Of a stretch of DNA of 64,000 nucleotides, positions 13,013-24,175 are shown piece after piece (the stretch's first letter is position 1; each line of letters starts with the position of its first letter). Source of the DNA: Paramarasmius palmivorus (lineage: Eukaryota; Basidiomycota; Agaricomycetes; Agaricales; Marasmiaceae); the NCBI GenBank assembly GCA_037176845.1, contig JAYKXP010000035.1:310001-374000 (forward strand), read 5' to 3'. Under the pieces are notes generated by a model that was not told the origin of the DNA, did not search any database, and saw only the letters and a program-made list of their open reading frames with translations. The position numbers and the translations under genes are program-made.

Positions 13013-13019
13013 TTTTATA
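13013..13019 (-). promoter_or_regulatory. TATA box of reverse secreted-protein gene
   Basis: On the reverse strand the sequence GATATAAAAGCT stands about 80 bases before the ATG at 12932. The same 12-mer stands at the equivalent place in front of the forward paralogue at 14220, so the core promoter was copied together with the gene. Confidence 0.6.
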
Positions 13020-14133
13020 TCATTTGTAAGTGTTCTGTAAGTCACAAAAGTACTTAGCACAACCAACGGAGCTCTGGCCGAACTTGAACTCATCATGAGC
13101 CTGAAACGGCCATCATTCAAGGCAAGGCGGTGAGGTGGTGCCAAATGATATTCGCAAATGACGCTATTCTCCACCTCCCTGTTTCAGACGTTGTCGAGTG
13201 GATTGCTAGCTTATGCAGATCACATTGTATCCTGGGTCCAGTTGAATTGCCAGGCGCTTTGATGAGTATCACGACGGTACGCAATCGCTCCAGTCGAGCG
13301 CCATGGCCACAAGGTGAGGACAAGGTGAGGAAATCTTTACAGACTGGGGCTGTATCCCAGTCAATAGTTACAGACGTAAGAATGAGGTGTATAGGCACTT
13401 GCCAGCTTTGGACACTGTTGTCGACGTGAATGAGAGAAGAGAGGAGGTGCCGGAAAATTGCCGGTTCACACCTTCACAACTTACCACCACCTCGAACGCA
13501 AGCTACGGCCTCTCATAATTATTTGTTCTATTTTTACAACAAATTATCCGATTGAAAAAACACTTCAGTCAAATGGGGCGAAATGGAGCGACCCCATTGA
13601 TGTAGGATGAGCAGTACGGTATGTGATTTTCAACTTGCAGGCTCACAAAGTCGGTGACGCTTTTCAATCACTAAAGAGAGGTTCATTCAGCGCTACGGAC
13701 CCGACATGTGTATCACCGTGAAACGCTCCATGATGGACTCCGCAATTCAAAATTCTCGCCCATTAGCGACCGGGGGATGTGAACCGCGTTGGGTTACAAC
13801 TCGCCCTCGCAGCGCATTCACTGTCAAGCATAACCACCCTCAAACATCCCTCTCTTTGGATTCGGAAAATAAGCCAAACTAGGCCTTTTCGTCAGCTATC
13901 GTCCGTCTGTAATTGTGGAGACATCAATTGATATAGTGGATCGTCGATAGGCGAGTATTCAACACCATCACTGCACTGCTTCAACCTCGACCCTTGTGAA
14001 TGCGTCTTCCGAGCACCACAGCACTTACTCCCTGGGTTTTCCTGTGGAAACTTGAATACTATACGACAAGTTTTGCGTTTCATCCAGACAGGTTCTACGT
14101 CATTCACCATCCTGCAAAGCGTACACTCGTGGA
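13020..14133. other. 1.1-kb spacer between divergent secreted-protein genes
   Basis: Upstream region of both head-to-head paralogues. Open frames here lack any recognisable motif. No palindrome long enough to be called was found at its centre, so the inverted pair is not joined by a simple hairpin. Confidence 0.4.
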
Positions 14134-14140
14134 TATAAAA
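14134..14140 (+). promoter_or_regulatory. TATA box of forward secreted-protein gene
   Basis: TATAAAA inside GGATATAAAAGCT, 80 bases before the ATG at 14220; identical core to the box of the inverted paralogue. Confidence 0.6.
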
Positions 14141-14219
14141 GCTCTTTGGAATCTGGCTTCATCCTCACCAACCAAGCTATCTACTTCTCCAGTCACCAGC
14201 ACTCGAGCCTCCTTTCATC

Positions 14220-14955
14220 ATGCGCTGCACATCTTTTGTCGTCCTCGCTGCTGCACTAGCCGCTTCTGCTGCGCCTTCTACTCTTGAGGCTCGCAAGAAT
14301 GTCGACCGTCCTGATCCCACGAACCTGGATCATTGCCCTGGTCGTCCTATCGGTGATGCCGATGCTTGTACTTTTGAGAAACAGGTATGCTTTTCCCGCT
14401 ACCTTTTTTGCCTTTTGCACTAATCCCGCCTGCAGGGTGACCTCCCTGACCGCCGTCGATGGTTCGCCCTCGGTGATCCCGTTGCAAACTGCGACGAACC
14501 AAATGCTCCCGACCTCACGACACAAGTTGGTGGCGAACGTACCACTACCGACACCTGGACGCATACCAACAAGGCCGAAATTAACCTCTTTGGTATCAAG
14601 ATTGGAGGTGAAGGTGGTTGGGAAAAGTCGGAGTCCAAGACAGAACGTCAACTTATCACGGTCACGATTCCCGCTGGAAAGCAGCGCGTCGTCGTCGCTG
14701 GGGTTAATCACAAAGGTGAGCAAAAGGTTTTTGCGCGCTCCCACCAGTATTCACCTCCACCCGACATGGTGCACGATAGAAAGTTCCGGGCGTATCAGGC
14801 TCAACTACGGAGATCCTTCTGGAGAGCCAGGAAAGAATGACTATCATTATATATGGTATCAGAACGATATCGTATCTTCTCAACCAACAGACGATGTTGA
14901 ATACGACTCGAAGGAGATTAATTGCGGCGAGACGTTTGATCCTAATAGCTTGTAA
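14220..14955 (+). CDS. Small secreted protein, forward paralogue
   Basis: Three exons. Exon 1 encodes a signal peptide (MRCTSFVVLAAALAASAAP) and the conserved STLEARKNVDRPDP, CPGRPIGDADACTFEKQ, and ends at a GTATGC donor. Exon 2 reads GDLPDRRRWFALGDPVANC, then TTTDTWTHTNKAEINLFGIK, IGGEGGWEKSESKTERQL and ITVTIPAGKQRVVV; its donor is GTGAGC at about 14715. Exon 3 reads SSGRIRLNYGDPSGEPGKND and ends with CGETFDPNSL (stop 14953-14955). The mature protein would be about 185 residues with two or three cysteines. The Thr/Ser-rich amphipathic strand pattern around the GxExxWxxS block recalls aerolysin-fold or lectin-like proteins of mushrooms, but this is only an impression. Expressed from its own TATA promoter. 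Confidence 0.72.
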
Positions 14956-15819
14956 ATTATTGCTATATAGCTCTTATTTATCATTACCATACGAGCAAAT
15001 GTATTTATGTCAGTGCTTATGACCAGTAAAGCCTTTGAAATCCTCAAAGCTACTGAATAGGGCAGAAAAGCCATAGCATCCTCAGTGATCATGTTCTAGT
15101 ACGGCAGGATATAATCCACCCAAGGAGGATATCAAAACAAGGTGTTAGCGACACACGAAACCACGACAAATGAACGAAAGCATGATTCACGCTATATAAC
15201 GTCTGATATTCTGATACACCAATCCGTTGGGGCTGTATTGCCAGTATATTGGCTGATAGCTAGTCTGTCTGACATTGTCTATGTCCCAAAGAACCATTCA
15301 ATGTTTGGTCATCATGGACTTGAGACACGGTGCCAATGCCTGTGAGTGAGTTTCTAGCTTGGCCTTAGTGTGAAGGTCGAAAACGTCGGCAACGACTTCT
15401 TAGTGAACAGATATTAGATAAATGTCAGGATGCGCGGCACTTGTTGATTGAACCGAAATACCCAGTCAAACACCGATGGTTCAAATTCAAACGTCCAAAA
15501 GCCATTCGGACGTGTTATCGGAATGGTGAATGCATTGTACAGTACAGATACTTGTCCTACAGTGTCCGCATGCATTACTACGACAATACAACATAGGTGA
15601 TGCGCTACAGATGGCTAGTGATAAACTTGAATGATAAATTAAGAAATATATACCATAGTGCGTCGTAGGAATCATGGAAAATTATAACCCTGACCGTAAG
15701 TCAGTAAGAGATTGCGGGACGTGGGGATATCGCATTAGGGAGGAAGAAGGGAAGAAGGAGCCGCGATGATGTAATGAAAAGGATTATACAGGAGAGGGTA
15801 AATCCGAGTCTGAAGTTCG
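14956..15819. other. Spacer; contains 3' flank shared with family member C
   Basis: No gene. Bases 15603-15625 (GCGCTACAGATGGCTAGTGATAA) recur with one change at 50039-50061, in the same position relative to the reverse-strand family gene that follows. This looks like copied 3' untranslated or downstream sequence. Confidence 0.5.
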
Positions 15820-18288
15820 TTAATTGAAAGGATCGGCACCTTTCCTCGGCACGTTCAACATAGCGCAAATTGCTGATGGGCCATGTTGGCGGCCAACCAC
15901 AACCCAGGTTTTATACCCGGCTGGCACCAGTAAGGTGTTGTTCTGGGTGTTGAGCACCTTTTCCGCCGAGAATAGGTGATGATATTGTTCGTGTCCTGGG
16001 AAAGTGAACCCGTGTACTGGACGTCGCCAAATCTCCCCGAATTTGTGTTCCTCTATCCACACCAGCGTGAGACAGAGGTCATCTCGAGGCAGTTTCCGCA
16101 TCTCTTGGGGGTCCGCGAGGATGCTCATGTCAAGCATGCGCTGGGGAATAGGTGACCTCCCGTTGACCAGATGGATAACATTCTCCTCAGCAAGACTCTT
16201 TAAGTGGTATTTATTGAAGTTTTTGTATTTCGTGGAACTCCATTTGGGGTATGTTTGGTGGTGATATATGCTAGAACGACGAATCAAATCAGTTCAGTTC
16301 AACCGTAATTCTACCACTAGACTTACAATTGGCGGTGGCGCCAACATACATGCATCCCACTCTGAGTCACTTCAGCAAGTGACAAGACGTCGCACGTCTT
16401 CCGACAGATTTGGCAGCCGCTCGCCTGATCACATAAAATGGTCACTAACTATGCAGGTTGAAGTTGTAGAAGACAACTCACCGATTGTTGATCGGCCAGA
16501 TTCTGGAATGGTGGTAAAACCATTTGGTCCGGTACTGGGGGGACAGCCGTTGCTGGCACAATAGAAAATACATGTTGGTTGGACCCAGGACACCTGCTTG
16601 CCCGTTGGAGACCTGAACCGCAGCAGGTTGGGGCGCGGCAGTTGCCACAGTCTGGTGCCCTGCATTGACAGCAACCACCCCACGGACGATGTTACTGTCG
16701 CTGTTTTGCGGTGAGTGTACCTCAGCAGATTCGGCCGAGGGTAACAGTTCTGTTGAATCTTCCAACAACAATGCACCAAAATAAGTACCATGCTGTGGCG
16801 AGGGCTGGGAATGCTGAGGCTCGGAGGAGCTTAGCCTGTTTCGCTTATTAGCAGTACTCGAAGGCTCCTCATCTTCTCCCCGACCCCGCTTCATTCTATT
16901 CAACGACGAGCCCGCTCGGGATTGAACAGGAACACTGGATGCTCCCACGTCCTGGCCTCGAGCAACGTAGTGTGCATATTCGGACGAATCCAAAAATGCA
17001 GTCGCGTCGGTATCGAGCGCATCAGTGGTGTCTTGAATCAGAGAGCCAGGCGAAGCAAGTTCATCAAGGTCGCCAGACGAAGCAGAGTCACCTTCTTTAA
17101 TCAGAATAATCAGCCTCGGCGAAATTACTCCATGAACGAAACACCTACCCTGCTGAGTAGCTACTGAGTCACTGGCATCCAATACTTTCCCCTGCACAAG
17201 AGCTGATATGATAGCTTTCGCTACCTCAAAATCCAGCTGATCTTCTAAAGGCGCCAAATCAGTATTCGTCGGGTCATGTTCGTGAACTACACACCTTGTG
17301 ATTCTCTTTCCGTTCCAGCGCTGACAGAGTCAACTTCAGACTCCGCCGAACTATCTTCTTCGACCTCAGGCTGATCTCCTGGATTTGAGGGTTGCTTAAT
17401 CCACTGTGCGAGCATTGAATCCCCCGCAAGTAAAGTATCATCGAAGAGGTCAAGTTTGAGGCTGCTGCCCTCGTTCGATCCAATCTCGTTGGAGACATCC
17501 TCAGAAAAAGCCCGATCCAAGGCTGCTGAATCGTAGCCAGCTAAGGAGTCGCATCAGTGCCTTTGAAATATCGACGCCGGGCGAGACGTTCATACCTGGC
17601 TGTTCCTCATATGCGAAAACCGCAGTTAGCTGGACCTCTGGAGGTGAGCCGTAATTTTGCTCGGAATTTGCGATAGGTTCTTGTTCAGGTATTGAAGACC
17701 AGTCGACGGGAACATGCGGGGCAGGATTCTCATCGTCTTCTTTCGCCGAAGCTAGCCCTCAAGCCTAAGTCAAGGGTATTGCCTGAAGCACCAAAACACA
17801 TACCTTTCACTTCGGCGACCTGCTCTTTTACAGAAAAGAAGGGCTCCGAAATCCACTTCTCGAGGTCTGGGCGATCCAGATTAAGAAGGTCCTTGGGCAG
17901 CTTTACGGCCGTGTCCTTGAATATCTCCTCCAAATCGACACCCCACTCCGAGCAAGCTAGCTGGTGCTCGTTCTCTCCAAGTTCCTCGAACCCATCCCTA
18001 GAACTGGCTGGACGAATTTCCAGTGAACCATCGCTGCCTAAGAAAGTTGAAGGCGTTGGGTTAGTGCGTTGGTACCCCATCAGCAGCGACCAAACTCTAC
18101 ATACCTTGAGAATTCGCCAGCTGACTCTCCTGAACTTTTGGAGGTTGCTGACGATACAGACTGCGACCTTGAGGCCGTTGAGAAGAGGTGGTGAAGGGTT
18201 GGTTCTGGTCTTCACTCAAGACCGCCGTCTCCGCCGCCTTCTCCTCAACAGCTGAACGATTCGAACTATTTAATGGTACGGACGGCAT
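15820..18288 (-). CDS. Unrecognised nuclear-type protein, family member A
   Basis: One of three paralogues (A here, B at 41177, C at 50272). Start MPSVPLNSSNRSAVEEKA at 18288 is preferred over an upstream in-frame ATG because B and C begin the same way. Order of elements: acidic N-terminus with DQNQ and RPQGRSLY; acidic linker exons (EWGVDLEEIF, VPVDWSSIPEQEP); a KRGRGEDEEPSSTANKRNR patch like a bipartite nuclear signal (about 16870); a Pro/Ser/Thr linker; a Cys/His segment ending VCWRHRQL (about 16330), where the first cysteine of the pair seen in B and C is missing; and a C-terminal block with LDMSIL, LVWIEEH and RRPVHGFTFPGHEQY, stop at 15820-15822. Roughly eight exons, 550-650 residues. 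No known domain recognised. A transcription-related role is only a guess from the charge pattern. Confidence 0.68.
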
Positions 18289-18780
18289 GACGATGACTCG
18301 AGGGAAAATAAGAAAAGAATGCAGAAGATTAGAGAAAGATTGAAGAAGGGATTCCACAGAGTGAAGGTACAGTGTTGAGTTGAGGGAGGTGCGTGACTGT
18401 CCTCAAGATCTCCCACGCAAAGTGCATGGACTTTGGAAATGTTGTTGAACGCGCAACAACAATGAGGGTCACGATAGTGCATCACGAGAGCGCGGGACTT
18501 GAGGGGACTTGATACCTAGGCATTGTCGTCTCGATTGGGAAGGACCCTGCACGACTTCTCCTTCCATATTTGGGTAAGCCACTACCGAAATGGGGTAAAT
18601 TATATCAAATAACTGCAACATATTGAGGCTCACATCTGCTCACATTCAATGAAAGACTGATTGAGATTTCAAGTTTACGAAATCTCCCATACGCAAACGG
18701 GGACAGACCCAATATAGATTTTCAGCAAAACTGACTATGGTCGAAGGTCCTTGAACTGGACCACTAGGTTCTGCCTCGTC
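18289..18780. other. Upstream region of family member A
   Basis: Promoter-side sequence without a gene. CACTGTACCTTCACTCT near 18363-18379 (reverse strand) resembles CACTTGCACCTTCACTCT in front of family member C. Confidence 0.35.
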
Positions 18781-18870
18781 CTGTCATCGCCCTGCATGCA
18801 ACGAACAGCAAGATGCCACTACCATTACGCGTGCACCCTCGGCGGTGAGGAAATAGGCCCTGGATGAGAT

Positions 18871-18930
18871 GTGAGTACGTCGCTATGCCGTACGATTCGG
18901 AACACGACTAACTCGATACTGAAGGCATCT
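18871..18930 (+). repeat. Intron-like repeat unit 1
   Basis: A 60-base stretch starting GTGAGTACGTCGCTAT, containing GTACGATTC, CACGACTAACTC and ending AAG/GCATCT. It closely matches unit 2 at 19221-19279. Both have a donor (GTGAGT or GTAAGT), a CTAAC branch-like motif and an AG, so they look like copies of one spliceosomal intron inside a repeated small gene. Confidence 0.55.
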
Positions 18931-19620
18931 GAATGTGCCGGTACAACTAACTGGATCCTTGATTCGGCTTCCTAGCTATACATGCCTTGTTAGCATACCA
19001 CCCAGGCCCAAATAACGGAGCGATACGCACCACTACTTTTGTTCCAACGAAACCTCAGTATCAGAACGCGCCAGGACCCTAACTCTGCCATCCCCAACGT
19101 CAGATCAAGTCGAACCCAAATGCTAATTCTCAAACTCCAGCCAAGCCATTCATCTCCGGAGTAGAGTGGTCGAGCATCAAAATCCTCTGAACACCACGTC
19201 GGAACTAGCCCAGGCAAAAAGTAAGTGTCTCGCTATAATGTACGATTCAAGACACGACTAACTCAGGACATAGGCATCTCCGTGCTATCACTTCGAATTG
19301 GTGTTTCCTTTTGACTTTTCGTTTCCGAGCCCGAAATTGCATTCGTACGCTAGCAACCACCGGTCAAATACATCGACCGCGGATTCTAAAAGAAAGACGT
19401 GAGTACGCCATTTCGAATACATGCATAATTCGAAGCATACCTTTCTCAGGCACTGGTAGACACCATCGGTAAAGCCGAGCTGGGCGTGCCGATTCGCCTT
19501 ACAGCAAGAATTCCTCGAACTCCAAGCCAGGTCTTGCGCAGCGACCTTGTTGCGAGTAAAAACGACTCGGATGGCGCGTCTTCCGAGCATATTCGTGCGT
19601 GAGACCACTTCAACTGGGAT
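18929..19620 (+). pseudogene. Decayed tandem copies of a small unrecognised gene
   Basis: After intron unit 1 the frame reads HLNVPVQLTGSLIRLPS (from about 18926); after the third unit it reads AELGVPIRLTARIPRTPS (from about 19474). The shared (L)xVPxxLTxxIxRxPS pattern, together with the repeated introns, suggests two or three tandem copies of one exon-intron module. Stops interrupt the frames and no full gene can be assembled. The 204-codon reverse frame at 19446-20060 is antisense to this and has no motif of its own. Confidence 0.4.
19221..19279 (+). repeat. Intron-like repeat unit 2
   Basis: Second copy of the unit at 18871: GTAAGTGTCTCGCTAT, GTACGATTC, CACGACTAACTC, TAG/GCATCTC. A looser third relative begins GTGAGTACGCC at about 19399. 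Spacing of 350 bases between units 1 and 2. Confidence 0.55.
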
Positions 19621-20060
19621 TTAGAAGTGGGCGTTTCAATTCTTTCGCACTGGTTTGATTCTTTATGTTGAGACCGCGGTTCTAGCCAGTGGCCGATTGA
19701 ATCTCTTCCGCATTGGTACGAGCTCCAAGGTTCATGTCCCTGCATAAAACAAGGATATGAAAAAAGAAATTGCTGGTACGTCGCCTCGCTCACCTCGTTG
19801 AAAATGGCTCTTTTGACTGCTGAGCGCACTAAGGCGTATTTATGTGCAGATATTCTAAATCCCGAAGGTCTTCCTTCCAAAAGCCTAGATATGCCTGTAG
19901 CCTCTTCATAATACGTCCGACAGGGCTGTTGTGTGTATGAATCGGAATAAAAAATTTTAGAGTTTCTTCCAGGACTGAGGGTAGCAGTTGGAACGGTATC
20001 GATATTTGCCCAAGAGACTAGACGTCCGACGTTGAGCATCTCTCTATTCTTCCTATACAT

Positions 20061-20511
20061 TTGGGCTTGAGAAACTGCCTCGCCACGAAGAGTCAGCTAC
20101 AAAATCAGATCGGAACAGCAGACTTGCAGAACTCACCTTGAGTCTTCTCTTTTCCTTCGCCTTATACCCAGGATTACCCTAGCTCTTGAACATTTCCCCC
20201 TTCCTTTGAAATCCCGAGTGGATATAATCGTAACGCGTTCTGCTTAGATGCGGTTCACGAAGGTTCAGAAAGCGAGTCTTACTCGGACGGACAGCTGGCA
20301 AAAACCGCGTGATTTATGCATGATCATTCAAGTGAAGCGTCCACTGTCCAGACGTGCGACGCTGTTGTAAGTACACCGTAAAGGCCACTTGAACCACTGT
20401 GATAACCTATCTACCAACATGAAGGCATAAGAAGTACAACGACAGACGAATATATATGTAAGTAGAAAATCATGAAGTACTGTCTTGATTCCCTCGCGTA
20501 TGGAGGCTATA
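20061..20511. other. Spacer without recognised feature
   Basis: About 450 bases. I see no gene or repeat. Confidence 0.35.
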
Positions 20512-21175
20512 TGAACCAAAAAAAAAACACCTCACATCAACTCAATAACATACGCACTCTCTACTACACTTCCCAGAATACCATTATCCACACCAGCTTC
20601 CCAAAACACTCCCGCGACGGATTATCAACCACTAGGCCCGCCACACTATTGCGCGTGTATACATTCGTCGCGATCGTAGGCATGGGCCCACTTCCTCATA
20701 GCCCCGACATACCCACATTCTCTATTTGGGTCAAAGAGGGCTTGGAGCGACGTACATACATACACTGACCGTGTTGATTCAAGTGCGTGAGATGAAGAGA
20801 GTTGAGGAGAGTTCTTGTGATTGGGCGATGTTCCTGCGTGACTTCTTGTAGTGCCGATATTGGTGTGGGTCGATGACACCAGATTCCAGCTCCTCTTTGA
20901 TCACTTTCACGTACTACCGATCTTATCTTGACTTAACCCGCACCGTTCCCAGCCTCAGCGAGAGAAGAACCAACACCAACCCTGACAACCTCAAACGCAA
21001 CCAATAAACCACTCGACCTTGCCCATCCCCAGGATCCCCGTCCATTGGGTACGCGTTCACCAAAGCAGGATATAAACTCGAATCCCAGTCATACTTGAAT
21101 GGATTTGTCGTCGAAGGGGTACATGTCGGGGAAGAAGTGGGCATTTTCGTTTATCTGTTCCCGTCCCTCCGTGGA
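20512..21175 (-). pseudogene. Truncated pseudogene of the serine-rich membrane protein at 24176
   Basis: Matches the 3' half and downstream flank of the reverse gene at 24176-26865: ACACCTCAC...CAACTCAATA...CATACGC near 20526 corresponds to its stop region, and the frame PTCTPSTTNPFKYDWDSSLYP (about 21105-21045) corresponds to PTYTPSTTTTTNPFKYDHDSSLYP in the parent. The membrane half is absent and the frame is broken at several points (for example the tail region 20646-20880). It lies 3 kb from its parent on the same strand, with array copy 4 between them, so it arose from a local partial duplication. Confidence 0.75.
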
Positions 21176-21189
21176 CGGTGCGACATCAA

Positions 21190-21514
21190 CCAAAACCGTA
21201 CCTTGAGTCGAGTTTCCAAGATAAGAGCCAGCTTGCCAGCCGGAACGAAACGAAAAGCGATTGTGTACAATCTTGTACTGTACTTGATCAAGGACGACAC
21301 CTGTATCTGAAGGTCGCAGCTGAGTTAAAAGGGATAATTTCAAGCATATCTTGAAACGTACCTTCCTGAATCTTCCAAAGACATTTTGTATAGACAAGTC
21401 AATTTTGTACCATGGCCCGTCGGGATGATGGTGGTCGTCAGAAAGAATGCCGGTCACCCGAACTTGTCCGGTGACCACCACTGCAACTCCAGCCTGTGGG
21501 CTCCAAGCTTTCAT
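21190..21514 (-). CDS. Unrecognised two-exon fragment
   Basis: The reverse frame starts MKAWSPQAGVAVVVTGQVRV (21514), ends its first exon at FGRFRK before a GTACGTTTC donor, and after a 42-45 base intron resumes LRPSDTGVVLDQVQYKIVHN and SGWQAGSYLGNSTQ. The clean donor, acceptor and protein-like sequence suggest a real gene or recent remnant, but the 3' part runs into the pseudogene at 21175 and no stop with a sensible end is clear. No family recognised. Confidence 0.35.
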
Positions 21515-21830
21515 GATCCCCTCATACCGTCGCTACCTCAGCAAGTCAAAATCGAAGAAATTAATTTCAGGCTTCGGGTCATAGCTTCGACCATATACGC
21601 GTCCTTGTCTCAACTTCAAGGCCGAGATTGTTTACCCAGTGCTGTAACTCGAGCGCTACCAGATCGAGTCGAAATCTCACCGGCCTCTTGGAGTTGTGCA
21701 CAGACAATGTATCCCTTATGCATCATGGGCGTACGATATTGAATTGTGAAACGGCTATACCAGTGCTCGAGGCCATTCATCTTCACGATTCATCATCCCA
21801 CTTGAGCCAGTGTTGACTTCCTTCAACGGT
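21515..21830 (+). pseudogene. Gene X remnant upstream of array copy 4
   Basis: A decayed coding fragment with the elements YLSKSKSKK (about 21533), RNLTGLLELCTDN (about 21668) and a run ending SSSHLSQC (21816). The same fragment occurs upstream, and on the same strand, of array copies 5 (33300-33720) and 7 (38440-38960); there the matching elements read CSHLTEPKPKKIEMP / CSHLSKPKPKKIEIP and LTGLWEFYTNN / VTGIVELHTDT. Identity of the parent gene is unknown. Confidence 0.55.
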
Positions 21831-22152
21831 ACGGCCTTGGTTTCAGCTATAGAAATCTGGGCTTATGCTCTGCCATTGCAGCCTGCTTCTAGTATATTTC
21901 TCAATCGAAATTATACAGTCCGTACTGTATAAAGCTATTACTCTCGCTGTATTAACACGTCGACGGTCTAGCTGCCTACCATTTCATTCCTCAAGCTTCC
22001 ATAATATCACTTCATTACTGTTCAGCTCTCTATCAGATTGCCCCTAAGCCTCTTGTTACGACCAATTATCTCGAGTGCGATCAGTCACCGATTCGTGAAA
22101 TTGCAACACGGTCTATTAAATAGCAGTAGCAATCCAATTCCCCATCTAAACT

Positions 22153-23688
22153 ATGGCATCTCCCAACTCAGACCTCGCATCCGTGTTTTCCGGTGTAAGA
22201 ATTGTCATCTATCCTATATCTTCCTTATCTGTAGGTCTCAAGCTGGATTTTTTCCCTTTCAAACTCTGACCTTTCGATTCTCAGGTGATGTACTTCTCCT
22301 ATGGTACAGCCCTTTCATGAATTATGCCGCACAATGAATTCCGCCACGCTCATTGTGTCACTCAATTTTATTAGGCACCTACATCTTTATTTTCGGGACA
22401 TACATCTACATGATGCAAAACCGTGATCAAAGGCCCGACGGTACCACCACTGAGAGCAAGCTTTACCTGGGACTTACCGTTCTCCTTTTTGGACTATGCA
22501 CAATATTTGTCGGAGTTTATACCATTGACACTGTCGATTTTGCGATCATACTTTTTGACGTGGTCAACACCAAGGACTATCAACCTCTGATCGAGTTTGT
22601 GCTGCATAGGGTCAAGGAGACAGTCATCATGTAAGATGAACACGCATCTCTTCCTTTCACAAGTTTTGACTAGTCTATACTTCAGTTTCATCGGAGCGTT
22701 CATTCCTATTCTACTCAAGTGGGTATGCTTTCATCTTTATTCTATATTCAAGCTGGGTGCAGGAAATTCATGTGATGGTAGTATCACAGCAGAGTGGATG
22801 CTTGTTAGTATTTCTTCGTGCACCGTAACAAAATTGAAGTGGGATCTAGTCTAAATTAATGTATTCCTCATCTAGATTCATCGCTGTTATACAATCTGGA
22901 GCTTCGACAAGCGAATAGGTTTCCCTTTGATTTTAGGCTCAATCATCATAAACGGTATGCTCTCGAGTCTCCCCTCCATTTCACCGGTCTCTAAGCTTAC
23001 ATTGCGCATGTTAGCCACAGGGCTCACCAGTACCATCTTGCAATCAGTTGGCTTCGGCATTGGCATAGTTAAACTGATGTCCCAGGCAACAACAGTTGGG
23101 TTTTCGTACAGTGTCGGTAGCGCAGTGTTCAATTTGATACTGACACTTCTTACTGGTCTGTCCTTTTCTTCTTCCTCTGTGGTAATTCATACGTTCACTT
23201 TGCATAGCTGGACGCATTTGGTGGATCCACCGACAAATTCGCGCCCATGGTATTCATACAAGCGATAGACTTATTGGATCGGTCTGTAGGATCGTGTACG
23301 TGTCAAACGACAATATATCATAAATCGACTTATCGTCTAGTAAAGCCTGGAATCAGGAATGCTCTACCCATTGTTCCAAATCTGCGGCTTGATTGAAGTC
23401 AATGCAGTAGCAGTAACAAATTTTCCATTCGATTTTGGTCCGATTGCCGTTCTAAGTGCCGTGAGTAGTACGCCACCTGTCACTACTAAGTATCTGATCA
23501 AGGCTCGAATACAGGGAATGGCACCCACTCTCATCATGGTCCGCGCCAAACTCGGTAAAAATGTCGAGAGTTTCCAAACGGGACACCTCTCTGACATTCA
23601 GTTCGGTGATCGACCTGAGCCCACGACTACTACCACCGGTATGCAGGGGCAATCTCTCAATATTGCGCCGACGGAGGTAGTCGAATAA
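22153..23688 (+). CDS. Multi-pass membrane protein, array copy 4
   Basis: Starts MASPNSDLASVFSGVRIVIY (22153), donor GTAGGT, then VMYFSYG, GTYIFIFGTYIYMMQNRDQR with LGLTVLLFGLCTIFVGVYTI, an exon ending IPILLKW, SITAEWML, IHRCYTIWSFDKRIGFPLI, a helix exon, AGRIWWIHRQIRAHGIHTSD, SLESGMLYPLFQICGLI and GMAPTLIMVRAKLGKNVESF, then SDIQFGDRPEP and stop TAA at 23686-23688. It is the closest relative of copy 5; the two share roughly 340 bases of upstream sequence and some 3' flank. Compared with copy 5 it stops about nine codons earlier. All splice sites look usable, so this copy appears intact. Confidence 0.77.
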
Positions 23689-24175
23689 GCATCAGGAGCT
23701 CGAGCCCGAAGGACCCGCATAATATAAACCTTGGAGCGTAAAGCATACACCGATTTCGCGCCATGTAAATTCACCATCTCTTATTTATTCAAGTTGTAAT
23801 CATCTCCGCTCCTTCTCGTTCGCGTGTACATTTCTTCTACTCAAGATACAAACCCGGCATGATCATCCAACAGAACTACACGCCACATCTTTACCTGGAG
23901 TGTGCAAGTTATTCTCCACTCACCGGTGTACCTTACAACCACCCGTACAAGTACGAGTACCAATAAGTCTACTGTACACAAGGTAGCAAGCACTACGCAA
24001 CAAACTTGAAATAAGTAGCAATACCACCACCAATGACATGAACGCATAATGATCTGAATGTTGAACACGACAAATGGAATCAACACAAATAAGTAAAGCA
24101 TTGTCTGAACCTCAGTTATAGAGGACCCGTAATACGAACGAAAAACACCTCACTCCAAAAGACACCCTACTCGAC

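Noticed and set aside
19446..20060. A 204-codon reverse open frame
   Set aside because: No domain, low-quality composition, and it is antisense to a set of repeated intron-exon modules on the forward strand.
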